A DNA stretch of 13,743 nucleotides from an uncultured Clostridia bacterium (GTDB taxonomy: Bacteria > Bacillota > Clostridia > Christensenellales > QALW01), in contig URTC01000013.1 in assembly GCA_900550765.1 (NCBI GenBank), forward strand, positions 1 to 13,743, in the 5' to 3' direction. A model generated the notes under the pieces. The model did no database searches. It was given only the letters and a program-made list of their open reading frames with translations, and was not told the origin of the DNA. This document shows positions 6,025 to 13,743 of the stretch, piece after piece. The first letter of the stretch is position 1. Every line of letters starts with the position of its first letter. Made by a program: the position numbers and the translations under genes.

Positions 6025-9000
6025 ATGTTTCAGCTATATAAAAATGCACTGACAAAAAGCGCAGACTTTATCAGCCTTGAAAAAGACGTCCGGGAGGGGG
6101 TAAGCCCCCTCTCGGTTTTCGGTGTTTCTGACGGCCAAAAAGCACATCTCGCCGCTGCACTTTGTGAGGAACGCCCTATTTTGTTTATAACGCAGGGAGC
6201 CGCAGGGGCTGAGAAGGTAAATAATGATTTTGAATTTTATACTGGAAAAAAGGCAGTGCTGTTTCCGGCAAGGGAGCATTTGATGCAGGCACAGTTTCAA
6301 AGCGGAGAGGTGCAGCAGCAACGGATTCGGGCTTTGGATGCTGTTCTGAATGGGGCCAAGATCGTGGTGACGCCGATGGATGCGGTGCTGTATAACCTTA
6401 TGCCGCCGGAGAGCCTTAAAGCATTAAAGCTCACGGTTGAACTGCATAAGCGGTATTCTATTCGTGAAATTACTGAAAAACTATTGCGCTGCGGCTATAA
6501 TGCGGTTTCACAGATCAGCGCAAAAGGTGAGTTTTTTATCCATGGCGGTATCGTGGATATTTTCCCGGCGGATTCGGAACACTGCGTAAGGATCGATTTT
6601 TTTGATGATGAGGTGGATTCTATTCGCTTGGTGGATCCGGTTTCTCAGCGCTCGGTAGAACGGATTTCCCGCGTGGATATTCTGCCTTTGAAAGAGTGCT
6701 GTGCCGGATCGGAGCGCTGTGGGGAAGCTGCAGAATTACTTTTATCTGAATTGATTCATTTTAATAAAACTTGCTTGAATCGGGACGCGGTAACCAGTGC
6801 TACGGATACTTTTTCACTTTTGGCTGAAAAGCTGAAGAGCGGAGGATATCCCGCGCAGGCAGACCAGCTTATGGCTTATATTTATCCGGAATATACTTCT
6901 CTCTTGGATTATATGCCTGAAAATACCCTGGTTGTATTTGATGAGGTGCGCATACAGAAAGAGCATGGAGAAAATACTGAAATTGAATTTGGCAAAAATA
7001 TTGCTGAGCTGATGGCTGAGGGAAAAGTGCTGCAGCGGCATGCTAACGTCTTTACAGGTTTTATGCGTTTTTGGAAAAAGGCACTGCAAAGACAGATACT
7101 TTCCCTGCAGACAATCAGCGGCGCATTGCCCGAAACAGATGCGCGGGCGATTTTTCATTTTGATGGACGGGCGATGCAGTCCTTTCATGGAAAACCTGAG
7201 TTTTTGATTCAGGAGGTTAAACTGTATCAAAATGGAGGGTATCAAATTATTCTGTGCGCCGGAAGTGAGGCGCGGGAAAAAAGGTTGGAGGCAGAATTTT
7301 CGGAAGCGGGGATCGGCGTAATTCCGCTGCGGCGTGCTGATGCGGCGATCGCTCCCGGGCAGATTGCCGTTATCCGGGGCTCTGTTGCGCGGGGGTTCGA
7401 GTACCCCGGCTGTAAGCTGGCAGTAATTGCGGAAAATGATATTTTTGCCAGTGTAAAGCAAATGCATAAGCCGATGCGTACGGGCAGCAAACATACGATG
7501 GATACGTTCGTACAGCTGAAAATCGGTGACGCGGTAGTACACGAAACCAACGGGATAGGTATTTATCAGGGAATTGTAAAAATTGAAACGGACGGCGTAA
7601 AAAAAGATTATCTGTTTTTAAAATACAGAGATGAGGATAAGCTTTATGTACCAGTAGAGCAGATGAATCGGGTACAGAAGTATATTGCGCCGGACGATAC
7701 AAAACCCCGGCTGAGCAAATTAGGTTCGGCCGAATGGAACAAGACCAAGGCCAGGGTAAAAAAGTCCATAGAGGATATGACGGAAAAACTGCTTTCGCTC
7801 TATCGGGAACGCGAAGCAGCGGAGGGAATTCGTTTTTTGCCGGATACGCCCTGGCAGCGGGAATTTGAAGAGGACTTTCCATACGAAGAGACGCCCGATC
7901 AGCTGCGCTGTATTGCGGAGATCAAAGCGGATATGGAATCTCCCCGGGCGATGGATCGGCTTTTGTGCGGCGATGTGGGCTATGGAAAGACGGAGGTTGC
8001 TCTTCGCGCGGTATTTAAAGCTGTAATGAGCGGCAAGCAGGCGGCTATTTTGGCACCGACGACGATCCTGGTACAACAGCATTACAATACGCTGAAAACG
8101 CGTTTACTGAATTTTGAGGCTGTGCGGGTAGAAGAGTTGAGCCGTTTTAAAACGGCGAAGGAGCAGAAAAAAATCCTTGCCGACCTTGCACAGGGCAAGG
8201 TGGATGTTGTTGTGGGAACGCATCGGATTCTTGCAAAAGATGTAATGTTTTACGACCTTGGCTTGTTGGTAGTGGATGAAGAGCAGCGTTTCGGCGTTGC
8301 CCATAAAGAAAAAATCAAGCAGCTGAAAGCCAATATCGATGTGCTGACGCTTTCGGCTACGCCGATTCCCCGTACGTTAAATATGGCGCTTTCGGGAATT
8401 CGGGATATGAGCTTGATTGAAACGCCGCCGCTGGAACGATATCCGGTGCAGACTTATGTGGTAGAATATTCTGATGCGATTGTACGCGATGCCATTCTGC
8501 GGGAACTGCAGCGCGGCGGACAGGTGTATTATTTGTATAACCGGGTGCAGGGAATCGATTTATTCGCACAGCGTTTGCAGGAGTTGGTACCGCAGGCACG
8601 GATTGCCATCGGCCATGGACAGATGGAAGAACGTCAGCTTGAAAAAGTAATGATGGATTTTTGCAACGGCGAATATGATGTGTTGCTTTGCACTACGATT
8701 ATAGAAAACGGTGTGGATATTCCCGGTGCTAATACGATTATCGTGCATCATGCAGAGCGCTTCGGACTTTCGCAGCTGTATCAGCTGCGGGGGCGGGTAG
8801 GCCGTTCCAATAGGATTGCCTATGCATATTTTACTGTGCCCGCAGCCAGAGCGATTGGCGAGGATGCAGTGAAGCGCCTTAACGCCATTGAAGAATTTAC
8901 ACAGATGGGCTCCGGGTTTAAAGTGGCCATGCGCGATTTGGAAATCCGCGGTGCAGGCAACCTTTTAGGCGGAGAGCAGCACGGACATATGTCGCGCATC

Positions 9001-9513
9001 GGCTATGATTTGTATTGTAAGATGATCAAGGAAACGGTGGATGAAAATCTGGGTAAAAAGAAGGAAGAAGTCCCTGCTGCGTCGGTAGAAATGAAAATCG
9101 ATGCGTATATCAGTGACGATTATATTCCTAATGAAGCCTTGAAGTTTGCTTCTTATCGTAAAATATCCGATATTCGTGATAAAGAGGATATGCTGGATAT
9201 TCGGGATGAGCTTTCTGACCGCTTTGGAGAAGTTCCGCAAAGTGTGGACCATCTTTTGCATATTGCTTATATCCGGACAATGGCCGGCCGCCACGGGGTA
9301 TCGGTTATTCGGGAAGAGAGCGGAAATACGGTGATGATTTTTTCCGCACCGGAGCTGAATAAGGTGTCTGATGCGGTGAACACCTTCTCCGCGCGCTGCG
9401 TGATTACGGCAGGAAGAGCCTTTGCCGTTGTGTTTAAAACAAAGGGAATTTCTGATGCGGAAAAGCTTTTATGGCTCAAAGAATTTTTGGAATATATGGA
9501 TACACTTGGCTGA
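6025..9513 (+). CDS. mfd: Transcription-repair coupling factor Mfd
   Basis: Mfd is a DNA translocase that pushes or removes RNA polymerase stalled at DNA lesions and recruits UvrA for nucleotide excision repair. Its 1162 residues match full-length family members. Domains in order: UvrB-like N-terminal module (about 1-330, with [12 protein letters not shown] and [14 protein letters not shown]), RNA polymerase-interacting domain (about 500-560, [17 protein letters not shown]), translocase with Walker A GDVGYGKT (649-656), DEEQ box (751-754) and SATPIPRTL (777-785), second RecA-like lobe with QLRGRVGR (920-927), and a C-terminal TRCF domain. The frame starts three bases after the pth stop, with only a weak GGGG upstream, so it is probably translationally coupled to pth. 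No terminator is seen between mfd and the next gene. Confidence 0.98.
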   Translation: MFQLYKNALTKSADFISLEKDVREGVSPLSVFGVSDGQKAHLAAALCEERPILFITQGAAGAEKVNNDFEFYTGKKAVLFPAREHLMQAQFQSGEVQQQRIRALDAVLNGAKIVVTPMDAVLYNLMPPESLKALKLTVELHKRYSIREITEKLLRCGYNAVSQISAKGEFFIHGGIVDIFPADSEHCVRIDFFDDEVDSIRLVDPVSQRSVERISRVDILPLKECCAGSERCGEAAELLLSELIHFNKTCLNRDAVTSATDTFSLLAEKLKSGGYPAQADQLMAYIYPEYTSLLDYMPENTLVVFDEVRIQKEHGENTEIEFGKNIAELMAEGKVLQRHANVFTGFMRFWKKALQRQILSLQTISGALPETDARAIFHFDGRAMQSFHGKPEFLIQEVKLYQNGGYQIILCAGSEAREKRLEAEFSEAGIGVIPLRRADAAIAPGQIAVIRGSVARGFEYPGCKLAVIAENDIFASVKQMHKPMRTGSKHTMDTFVQLKIGDAVVHETNGIGIYQGIVKIETDGVKKDYLFLKYRDEDKLYVPVEQMNRVQKYIAPDDTKPRLSKLGSAEWNKTKARVKKSIEDMTEKLLSLYREREAAEGIRFLPDTPWQREFEEDFPYEETPDQLRCIAEIKADMESPRAMDRLLCGDVGYGKTEVALRAVFKAVMSGKQAAILAPTTILVQQHYNTLKTRLLNFEAVRVEELSRFKTAKEQKKILADLAQGKVDVVVGTHRILAKDVMFYDLGLLVVDEEQRFGVAHKEKIKQLKANIDVLTLSATPIPRTLNMALSGIRDMSLIETPPLERYPVQTYVVEYSDAIVRDAILRELQRGGQVYYLYNRVQGIDLFAQRLQELVPQARIAIGHGQMEERQLEKVMMDFCNGEYDVLLCTTIIENGVDIPGANTIIVHHAERFGLSQLYQLRGRVGRSNRIAYAYFTVPAARAIGEDAVKRLNAIEEFTQMGSGFKVAMRDLEIRGAGNLLGGEQHGHMSRIGYDLYCKMIKETVDENLGKKKEEVPAASVEMKIDAYISDDYIPNEALKFASYRKISDIRDKEDMLDIRDELSDRFGEVPQSVDHLLHIAYIRTMAGRHGVSVIREESGNTVMIFSAPELNKVSDAVNTFSARCVITAGRAFAVVFKTKGISDAEKLLWLKEFLEYMDTLG

Positions 9514-9551
9514 AATGTGCATGAAAAAATGATGAAATAGGTAAAAAAGAC

Positions 9552-9580
9552 TTGATAGAAACGCCTATTTCTTATATAAT
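9552..9580 (+). promoter_or_regulatory. Sigma-A promoter of the PpiC lipoprotein gene
   Basis: TTGATA (9552-9557), 17-bp spacer, perfect TATAAT (9575-9580). The predicted transcript start is near 9587, 25 bases before the ATG. It gives this gene independent expression downstream of mfd. Confidence 0.9.
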
Positions 9581-9598
9581 AATATACGATTGTAAGAT

Positions 9599-9603
9599 GG
9601 AGG
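9599..9603 (+). promoter_or_regulatory. Ribosome binding site deciding the PpiC lipoprotein start
   Basis: GGAGG eight bases before ATG 9612. It excludes a longer frame beginning at TTG 9552, which would place the promoter inside the coding sequence and hide the signal peptide. Confidence 0.9.
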
Positions 9604-9611
9604 TTTTATGT

Positions 9612-10970
9612 ATGAAAAAAATTCTCGCAGCAGTACTCGTGCTTTTGACCGCAGTTGGCGTATTTTCGGGCTGTAACCTTGTAGAAGCAGATGACGGCAA
9701 CGTGGTCATCGCTACGGTGAACGGCGTTTCTATATTGAAAAGCGATTATAATGAAATTTATAATTATTGGTATTATTATCTTGTAAACTCTTACGGATAC
9801 ACCGCTGATCAGGCCACACAAACGCTGGAGGGGATGAGCAGCGATATTTTAGAGCAGTTGATTGAGGAAGAATTGATTGCGCAAATGGCCGAAAAAGACG
9901 GCTTTTTGAATTATACGCAGGAGGATCGTGACGCGGCTGCTGCTGTGATCAATGAGGACAAGCAGTCCTATATCGAAAGTTTAGTTACACAGTATAAAAA
10001 TGCTTTTGAAGGACAGGAAGTAAAGGGCAAAAATGAAGGAGAAAGCGACGAGGATTATTTCTATCGGATTGCGGAGCAGAAGTATTATAAGAATTTAGAA
10101 GATAACGGTGTTACGGAAGAGGAACTGATTCAAGAACAGCTGAAGACCGCTGCACTTGAAAAGTACCAGGAAGATAAAATGAAAGATGTAACCGTGCTGG
10201 AATCGGATATTGTTACGGAATATGAGGAACAATATAACACACAGCTTGAGGCCTTGTCTACAGATTCGGCATTTGTATCGGCTTGGAATGAATCTACCTA
10301 TAAAACACTTGTTTATTATCGGGCCGGATATTCCCTGGTACAGCATATTTTGATCAGTTTTGAAGAAGAAGATCAGAAAACGCTTCAGGCTTATGCGGAG
10401 ACGATTGCTGAATATGATGAAGAGATCAATGATTATACTGCTGATATAGAAGAAGAAACGGATGAAGCTAAAAAAGCTGAGTATCAGCAGTCACTTGACA
10501 GAGCCAAGGAAGAGCAGGCTGAATATCAGCGGAAGTACGAAGAAGCTTTAACGGCGGCTAAGGCAAAAATACAGGATCAGACCGATGAGGTATATGCGTC
10601 TGTTAAAGATGCTGATGAGGATACGTTTATCTCTGTTATGGTAGAAAAAACCGGCGATACCGGAATGAAAGATGCCGATACGGCAAAAAAAGGATATCTT
10701 GTCGGCCCTGAGGATAATATGGCTGAGGAATTTTCTCAGATGGGACAATCCTTAGAGGCAGGACAGATAGGCGAACCGGTGGCAACATATTATGGATATC
10801 ATATTATTCGCTGTATTAAAAAGCTCAATGAAGGCAAAGTTCCGTATGAGGATGTAAAGGAAGAGATTCAGCAATATCTAACGGAAACCAAAAAAGAAGA
10901 AGAATGGACGGCAATGATTGAAACCTGGAAAACGGAAGCGAAGATCAAAAAATATCCGAATAAGCTGTAA
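9612..10970 (+). CDS. PrsA/SurA-like peptidyl-prolyl isomerase lipoprotein (PpiC domain)
   Basis: Predicted extracytoplasmic foldase of 452 residues, anchored to the outer face of the membrane by lipid. The N-terminus MKKILAAVLVLLTAVGVFSGC is a lipoprotein signal peptide with lipidated Cys21. A SurA/PrsA-type N-terminal chaperone region follows (VNGVSILKSDYNEIYNYW at 37-54; DILEQLIEEELIAQMAEKDG at 78-97). The parvulin/PpiC domain begins at VQHILISF (243-250) and resumes with KKGYLV (359-364), IGEPVATYYGYHIIRC (386-401). Between them lies an unusually long Glu/Lys/Gln-rich coiled-coil-like segment (about 251-320). Such proteins help secreted proteins fold. The gene has its own promoter and a strong terminator. 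Family is firm; the name prsA is not certain, so no symbol is given. Confidence 0.92.
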   Translation: MKKILAAVLVLLTAVGVFSGCNLVEADDGNVVIATVNGVSILKSDYNEIYNYWYYYLVNSYGYTADQATQTLEGMSSDILEQLIEEELIAQMAEKDGFLNYTQEDRDAAAAVINEDKQSYIESLVTQYKNAFEGQEVKGKNEGESDEDYFYRIAEQKYYKNLEDNGVTEEELIQEQLKTAALEKYQEDKMKDVTVLESDIVTEYEEQYNTQLEALSTDSAFVSAWNESTYKTLVYYRAGYSLVQHILISFEEEDQKTLQAYAETIAEYDEEINDYTADIEEETDEAKKAEYQQSLDRAKEEQAEYQRKYEEALTAAKAKIQDQTDEVYASVKDADEDTFISVMVEKTGDTGMKDADTAKKGYLVGPEDNMAEEFSQMGQSLEAGQIGEPVATYYGYHIIRCIKKLNEGKVPYEDVKEEIQQYLTETKKEEEWTAMIETWKTEAKIKKYPNKL

Positions 10971-10982
10971 TTCAGAAATATC

Positions 10983-11016
10983 AAAAAATAGCAGATGATA
11001 AGTCTGCTATTTTTTT
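10983..11016 (+). terminator. Strong bidirectional rho-independent terminator
   Basis: A 13-bp perfect stem (10983-10995 with 11003-11015) and a seven-base loop. The GC part is TAGCAGA/TCTGCTA, with A6 on the left and T7 on the right. Read on either strand it gives a hairpin plus T-tract, so it can end both the PpiC gene and the converging - strand gene. Confidence 0.95.
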
Positions 11017-11102
11017 ATAGAAAGAGAGCTTTTGAAAAAGACAAAGATCGATATTTTTTTCGCATATGCGGAAGAGACGGGTGGGCAGCAATCGGTCCCA
11101 AT

Positions 11103-11756
11103 TTATGTATTGCAGGGAAAACTTGACGTATTAGAAACGGCCGAGGGATAAAAATCGGTTCCGATAAAACTGTTTTGTGAAGGCATGGCACGCTGAGACA
11201 CCGTGTTATAGGCAATTTGTCCTGCAGGAGAGATGCATACGGGCATACTGGCAGTAATATATACGATAACGACTCCGTCAACGGAAGCAGTATAAGAATT
11301 CTGATTTTGATACGTGAATGTATCGGCAAAGTAAGAGTAGTGTATCGTCACCTCAAAGGGCCATATAGAATCGGTAGGAATCTGCATTTGCAGGCAGAAA
11401 GGAAGAATGAGCGTGCTTGGAGCAGTATAGCGTGTTCCTTCAAACAGATAAGTAACAGTACCTGGAAGCTCTAAATTCCCGCAAATATCCGCATAGGCAT
11501 CATTAAAGTGCGGTGTTATCGTGAGCGAAGATTGCCCGGAGGCTGTACCGGTTCCGCCTGCATAAAGCGGTGTCACCTGTTCCGGAGCCTGTGAAATCTC
11601 CGTAGTGACGGCAAAGAGATCCCGATCCAGATCCATGCGTACGTTATCAAAGATTCTGGTTGCCAGAATGCAGGTATTGGAGCGGTTATCACAAATCCCT
11701 CTGCAGGAAGCAGTGTTTGCCGAGGAAGAAGAGGAACAGTTTATACAAGTAGCCAT
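11103..11756 (-). CDS. Lysine-free Cys/Ser/Thr-rich protein, candidate spore coat protein
   Basis: A 217-residue protein whose family I do not recognise by name. The N-terminus is Cys-rich (Cys 4, 7, 18, 22, 29) and runs into CILATRIFDNVRMDLDRD; four more Cys are at 92, 121, 174 and 215. The rest is rich in Ser, Thr, Tyr, Val and Ile with many likely beta strands. It has no lysine, only seven Arg and sixteen acidic residues. No signal peptide or membrane helix is seen. The start is secure: AGGAGG eight bases upstream. Just before that, a sequence fits the mother-cell sigma-K promoter pattern. From composition plus promoter I infer a late sporulation protein assembled onto the coat or exosporium. 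A generic surface or structural protein is the alternative. Confidence 0.6.
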   Translation of the reverse strand: MATCINCSSSSSANTASCRGICDNRSNTCILATRIFDNVRMDLDRDLFAVTTEISQAPEQVTPLYAGGTGTASGQSSLTITPHFNDAYADICGNLELPGTVTYLFEGTRYTAPSTLILPFCLQMQIPTDSIWPFEVTIHYSYFADTFTYQNQNSYTASVDGVVIVYITASMPVCISPAGQIAYNTVSQRAMPSQNSFIGTDFYPSAVSNTSSFPCNT

Positions 11757-11778
11757 AATGAAACCCTCCTAACGCTTT

Positions 11779-11805
11779 TAGTATATGCGCGGAGGGCTTA
11801 AAAGT
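11779..11805 (-). promoter_or_regulatory. Candidate sigma-K promoter
   Basis: On the - strand, GCATATACTA (-10; 11779-11787 plus the preceding G) matches the sigma-K pattern gCATAnnnTA, and AC (11804-11805) lies 16 bases upstream, as expected for the short -35. A sigma-A reading (TTGCAA with TATACT) needs a 19-bp spacer and is less good. The transcript would start close to 11772, leaving a leader of about 16 bases. Confidence 0.55.
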
Positions 11806-11829
11806 TGCAAGAATTTTTAGAAGTTATTA

Positions 11830-11848
11830 ATTTGATAAAAGATCAAAT
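11830..11848. other. AT-rich hairpin between two - strand genes
   Basis: Perfect 7-bp inverted repeat ATTTGAT/ATCAAAT around a five-base loop. It lies downstream of the membrane protein gene and upstream of the sigma-K-like promoter. It has no GC base in the core beyond one pair and no clear T-run, so it is at best a weak terminator; it could also be a binding site. Confidence 0.3.
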
Positions 11849-11882
11849 CCTTTTATTCGGCAGGAGAAAAAAGGTTATGTGT

Positions 11883-12890
11883 TTAAAAATCTTCAGGTTC
11901 ATCCGTTTCCTCGAAAGGGGAGTCTGAGATTTCCTGAATGGAGTCTTTCTTTTTTGCTTTCGCGGGGATTGATGAATAAATACCAAATACGGCTAAAATA
12001 TATCCCAACACAACATTAAAAATGCAGTACTGCAGGGTAAGGGTTTGATCGGTATATTCAAAAATTGTATAGAGCTCTGTTTGGGATAAGAACAGATAAA
12101 AGAATGCTGCTGCACCGAAAAAAATAAGCAGTGCCAGGGAGAGCAAGGAAGCCTTGAGGAACAGTTTATCTTTGTTGCCGGCTGCTTTTATATAAAGATA
12201 AGTACCGCCGCTGCCAAGCAGGTATCCTGCTGCTGCTGCTGCTTGCGGTAAAAAAGCGCACAGCAGTCCAAAAATGACAGCGGCAATCAGCATTGCCAGC
12301 AGCATTAGCATGGTGGGAGAAAGACGTTGAACCAAAAAAGACTTTTGCTTTTCCGGTTGGTCTATTGGCTCTTGAGCATACTCTTCTTTTAAGGACAAAG
12401 AGGAGGAAGGGCGAACTTCTACCATTTCTTCGGCGGATACTTCTTGTGAAAATTCTTTGGCAGAATGCTGAGAGATCGTATCTGCATAAACAGCATCCTC
12501 CGTAGAAGGAAAGACATACATACGGTCTTTATTCAGCAGATATTCATCGGAATCAGCAGTAAAAATGATGTTGACATGCCGCAGGAATTCAGAAAAACGA
12601 GAAGCAAATGCTGTGATATAGGTAGGTTCTTCCAAAAGTTCAGGAGCAAACAAAATTTTAATGCCAGCTTTTAAAAATTTTAAGCGGCAAAAGTATTCGG
12701 CATTACACTTTAAATAGTATTCGATTTCTTTTTTCTGGTATCTGTTAAGGGACGGTAAATGAACGCACACGGTAATAAATTGATCGTCACTCGAAACGGT
12801 ATACAGATATCCATCTATTTTTTTCAGCAGTAAGCCATTGAGTCCCTCTTCAAAGCCGATGTAATTTTGCAGTATTTCAAAAGCACTCAT
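11883..12890 (-). CDS. Hypothetical membrane protein with four predicted helices
   Basis: A 335-residue protein I do not recognise. Residues 1-120 look like a soluble alpha/beta domain (FEILQNYIGFEEGL, QFITVCVHLPSLNRYQKKEIEYYL, INIIF-like strand at 107-110). Residues 120-185 are polar and acidic, probably a flexible linker. Four hydrophobic helices follow at about 193-214, 216-235, 245-267 and 288-307, with lysine-rich loops between them. The last 25 residues are acidic (FEETDEPEDF). A likely topology is a cytosolic N-domain and tail with two hairpins in the membrane. The start has GAGGT five bases before ATG. It has its own sigma-A promoter and sits as a single-gene unit. No function is assigned. 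Confidence 0.8.
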   Translation of the reverse strand: MSAFEILQNYIGFEEGLNGLLLKKIDGYLYTVSSDDQFITVCVHLPSLNRYQKKEIEYYLKCNAEYFCRLKFLKAGIKILFAPELLEEPTYITAFASRFSEFLRHVNIIFTADSDEYLLNKDRMYVFPSTEDAVYADTISQHSAKEFSQEVSAEEMVEVRPSSSLSLKEEYAQEPIDQPEKQKSFLVQRLSPTMLMLLAMLIAAVIFGLLCAFLPQAAAAAGYLLGSGGTYLYIKAAGNKDKLFLKASLLSLALLIFFGAAAFFYLFLSQTELYTIFEYTDQTLTLQYCIFNVVLGYILAVFGIYSSIPAKAKKKDSIQEISDSPFEETDEPEDF

Positions 12891-12924
12891 AATAACCTCA
12901 TCGTTTTCTTAGATTCACACGTAT

Positions 12925-12953
12925 AGTATACCACAAAATGGCGGGATATTCAA
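12925..12953 (-). promoter_or_regulatory. Sigma-A promoter of the four-helix membrane protein gene
   Basis: On the - strand, TTGAAT (12948-12953), 17-bp spacer, TATACT (12925-12930). It lies about 35 bp before the start codon and begins just two bases after the T-tract of the upstream gene's terminator. Confidence 0.87.
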
Positions 12954-12954
12954 T

Positions 12955-12984
12955 AAAAAAACTGCCTGAACATGTCAGGCAGTT
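12955..12984 (-). terminator. Rho-independent terminator of the phospholipase-like gene
   Basis: A 10-bp perfect stem AACTGCCTGA/TCAGGCAGTT (12960-12969 with 12975-12984) and a five-base loop, followed on the - strand by a T-run (12955-12960). It starts six bases after the stop codon at 12990. Confidence 0.92.
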
Positions 12985-12989
12985 GAGAA

Positions 12990-13743
12990 TCAATCGATTT
13001 TTTCAAGCAACGCGGCGATTTTAGGAGCCAAAGCTTCTTCTTCTTTTTTAAAGATGACATCGTAAAATTTCAGCAGCATCGGCGCGTTCCAGGCAATGCC
13101 GGTTAAGAAGGAATTTCCACCGATCGCATGAATTGCCTGCACACTGGTAGTTTTGCCGCCGTTATAACTGTCAAATACGGTAGAAATCAATTGTGTAGCA
13201 TTGTCTATTCCCTTATCAAACAGCGCATCAACACTATCGGTGTAGTCATAGCGTGCATCCCTAGGAGCAAGCCAAGGGGTATGCTTTTCGTTCATAAAGT
13301 CAATATCCTTCTCGTAAGGGCCGTAAACGGTTTTGGTAAAATATCCGCGGACAAACTCCTTGGAAAAGGCCTCATAGATAGCAGTGATCGGTTTCAGCAA
13401 GCCGGGCTTAATTCGTTTTTTCATCCGTGCATTCATATCCTGGTAAGCTTTAATGACGTCTTCCCGAGAAATATCTTTTCCGTAAATAGTTTTGACGTTT
13501 ACGGGATAAATACGGCAAATTTCCAAAAGCTCATTGTAGGTTACCCAAAACATATCGTCAATATTGATTTCACTTGGTGTTTTATTCATATGTTTTTTGA
13601 GCATGATTTGATCGATAGCTGTATTGATACGTTTACGGTAGAGGTCAAAGCGCTCTACCAGCGGCGTATTGGGGGAAGCAAAACCCGAACGGTATAATAT
13701 GTAAGGGTTTACCGCACAATCCACTGCATAGTGTACAAGATAG
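12990..13743 (-). CDS. Probable zinc-dependent phospholipase C family protein, 3' part (N-terminus outside window)
   Basis: The frame is open to the window edge, giving 250 residues without a true start; a GTG at 13724 is internal. The fragment opens with YLVHYAVDCAVNPYI, where HYAVD fits the HxxxD zinc-ligand motif and NPY resembles the [HN]PY that follows it in zinc-dependent phospholipase C (S1/P1 nuclease-like fold) proteins of Firmicutes. Next comes a basic helical stretch (RFDLYRKRINTAIDQIMLKKH), similar to the post-motif helix I recall in these proteins. The C-terminal half (GKTTSVQAIHAIGGNSFLTG, KIAALLEKID) is not diagnostic. The N-terminal zinc ligands cannot be checked here. Family members may hydrolyse phospholipids or be uncharacterised. 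The gene ends at TGA with its own terminator. Confidence 0.58.
   Translation of the reverse strand, partial: YLVHYAVDCAVNPYILYRSGFASPNTPLVERFDLYRKRINTAIDQIMLKKHMNKTPSEINIDDMFWVTYNELLEICRIYPVNVKTIYGKDISREDVIKAYQDMNARMKKRIKPGLLKPITAIYEAFSKEFVRGYFTKTVYGPYEKDIDFMNEKHTPWLAPRDARYDYTDSVDALFDKGIDNATQLISTVFDSYNGGKTTSVQAIHAIGGNSFLTGIAWNAPMLLKFYDVIFKKEEEALAPKIAALLEKID

Noticed and set aside
6814..7542. Long - strand frame (242 codons) opposite mfd, and similar frames opposite other genes
   Set aside because: They lie antisense to well-conserved domains, lack ribosome binding sites and show no recognisable protein features.
9552..9611. TTG start giving a 472-residue PpiC protein
   Set aside because: The TTG is the -35 of the promoter; the signal peptide and GGAGG fix the start at 9612.
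11045..11075. CGCATATGCG palindrome next to a T-run as a terminator for the - strand gene
   Set aside because: On the - strand the hairpin is followed by A, not T, and the stem is only three pairs with a usable loop; the terminator at 10983-11016 serves instead.
12227..12243. CTG repeat (five units) as a phase-variable microsatellite
   Set aside because: It encodes an Ala run in a membrane segment; unit changes keep the frame, so it cannot switch the gene off.
1..13743. General reassignment of TAG as a sense codon
   Set aside because: pth ends at TAG at the normal family length and other genes show no internal TAG; one case in glmU is not enough.

Overview
This window looks like the chromosome of a low-to-mid GC Gram-positive bacterium, most likely a spore-forming member of the Clostridia. 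The evidence is SpoVG next to GlmU, Pth and Mfd, a PrsA-like PpiC lipoprotein, strong GGAGG ribosome binding sites, and near-consensus sigma-A promoters with 17-bp spacers. One gene also carries a sigma-K-like promoter. There is no sign of phage, IS elements, CRISPR arrays or RNA genes. The species is not identified.

Left part (1-3704, + strand): the 3' part of ftsZ (cell division), a GNAT acetyltransferase, a roughly 365-bp AT-rich gap with a terminator and a strong promoter, then a second-type EF-G-like GTPase with altered G motifs.

Middle (3705-11016, + strand): spoVG, glmU, pth and mfd follow one another closely, then a lipoprotein PpiC foldase on its own promoter. B. subtilis has a similar order, but with prs and ctc between glmU and pth, and fin between pth and mfd; none of these is present here. 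spoVG has its own promoter overlapped by an inverted repeat. A small terminator-like hairpin separates spoVG from glmU, so glmU, pth and mfd probably depend on read-through. A strong bidirectional terminator closes the block.

Right part (11103-13743, - strand): a lysine-free, Cys/Ser/Thr-rich protein behind a sigma-K-like promoter (candidate spore coat protein), an unrecognised four-helix membrane protein with its own sigma-A promoter, and the 3' part of a probable zinc-dependent phospholipase C family protein with its own terminator.

The most striking observation is an in-frame amber codon (TAG, 4143-4145) in glmU. It sits exactly where the family has the conserved lysine of the uridyltransferase signature; the rest of the 456-codon gene is intact. 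The only other TAG ending a gene here closes pth, and mfd begins in the same frame two codons later. The amber could be a base error, a strain mutation, or a suppressed/recoded codon; sequence alone cannot decide.
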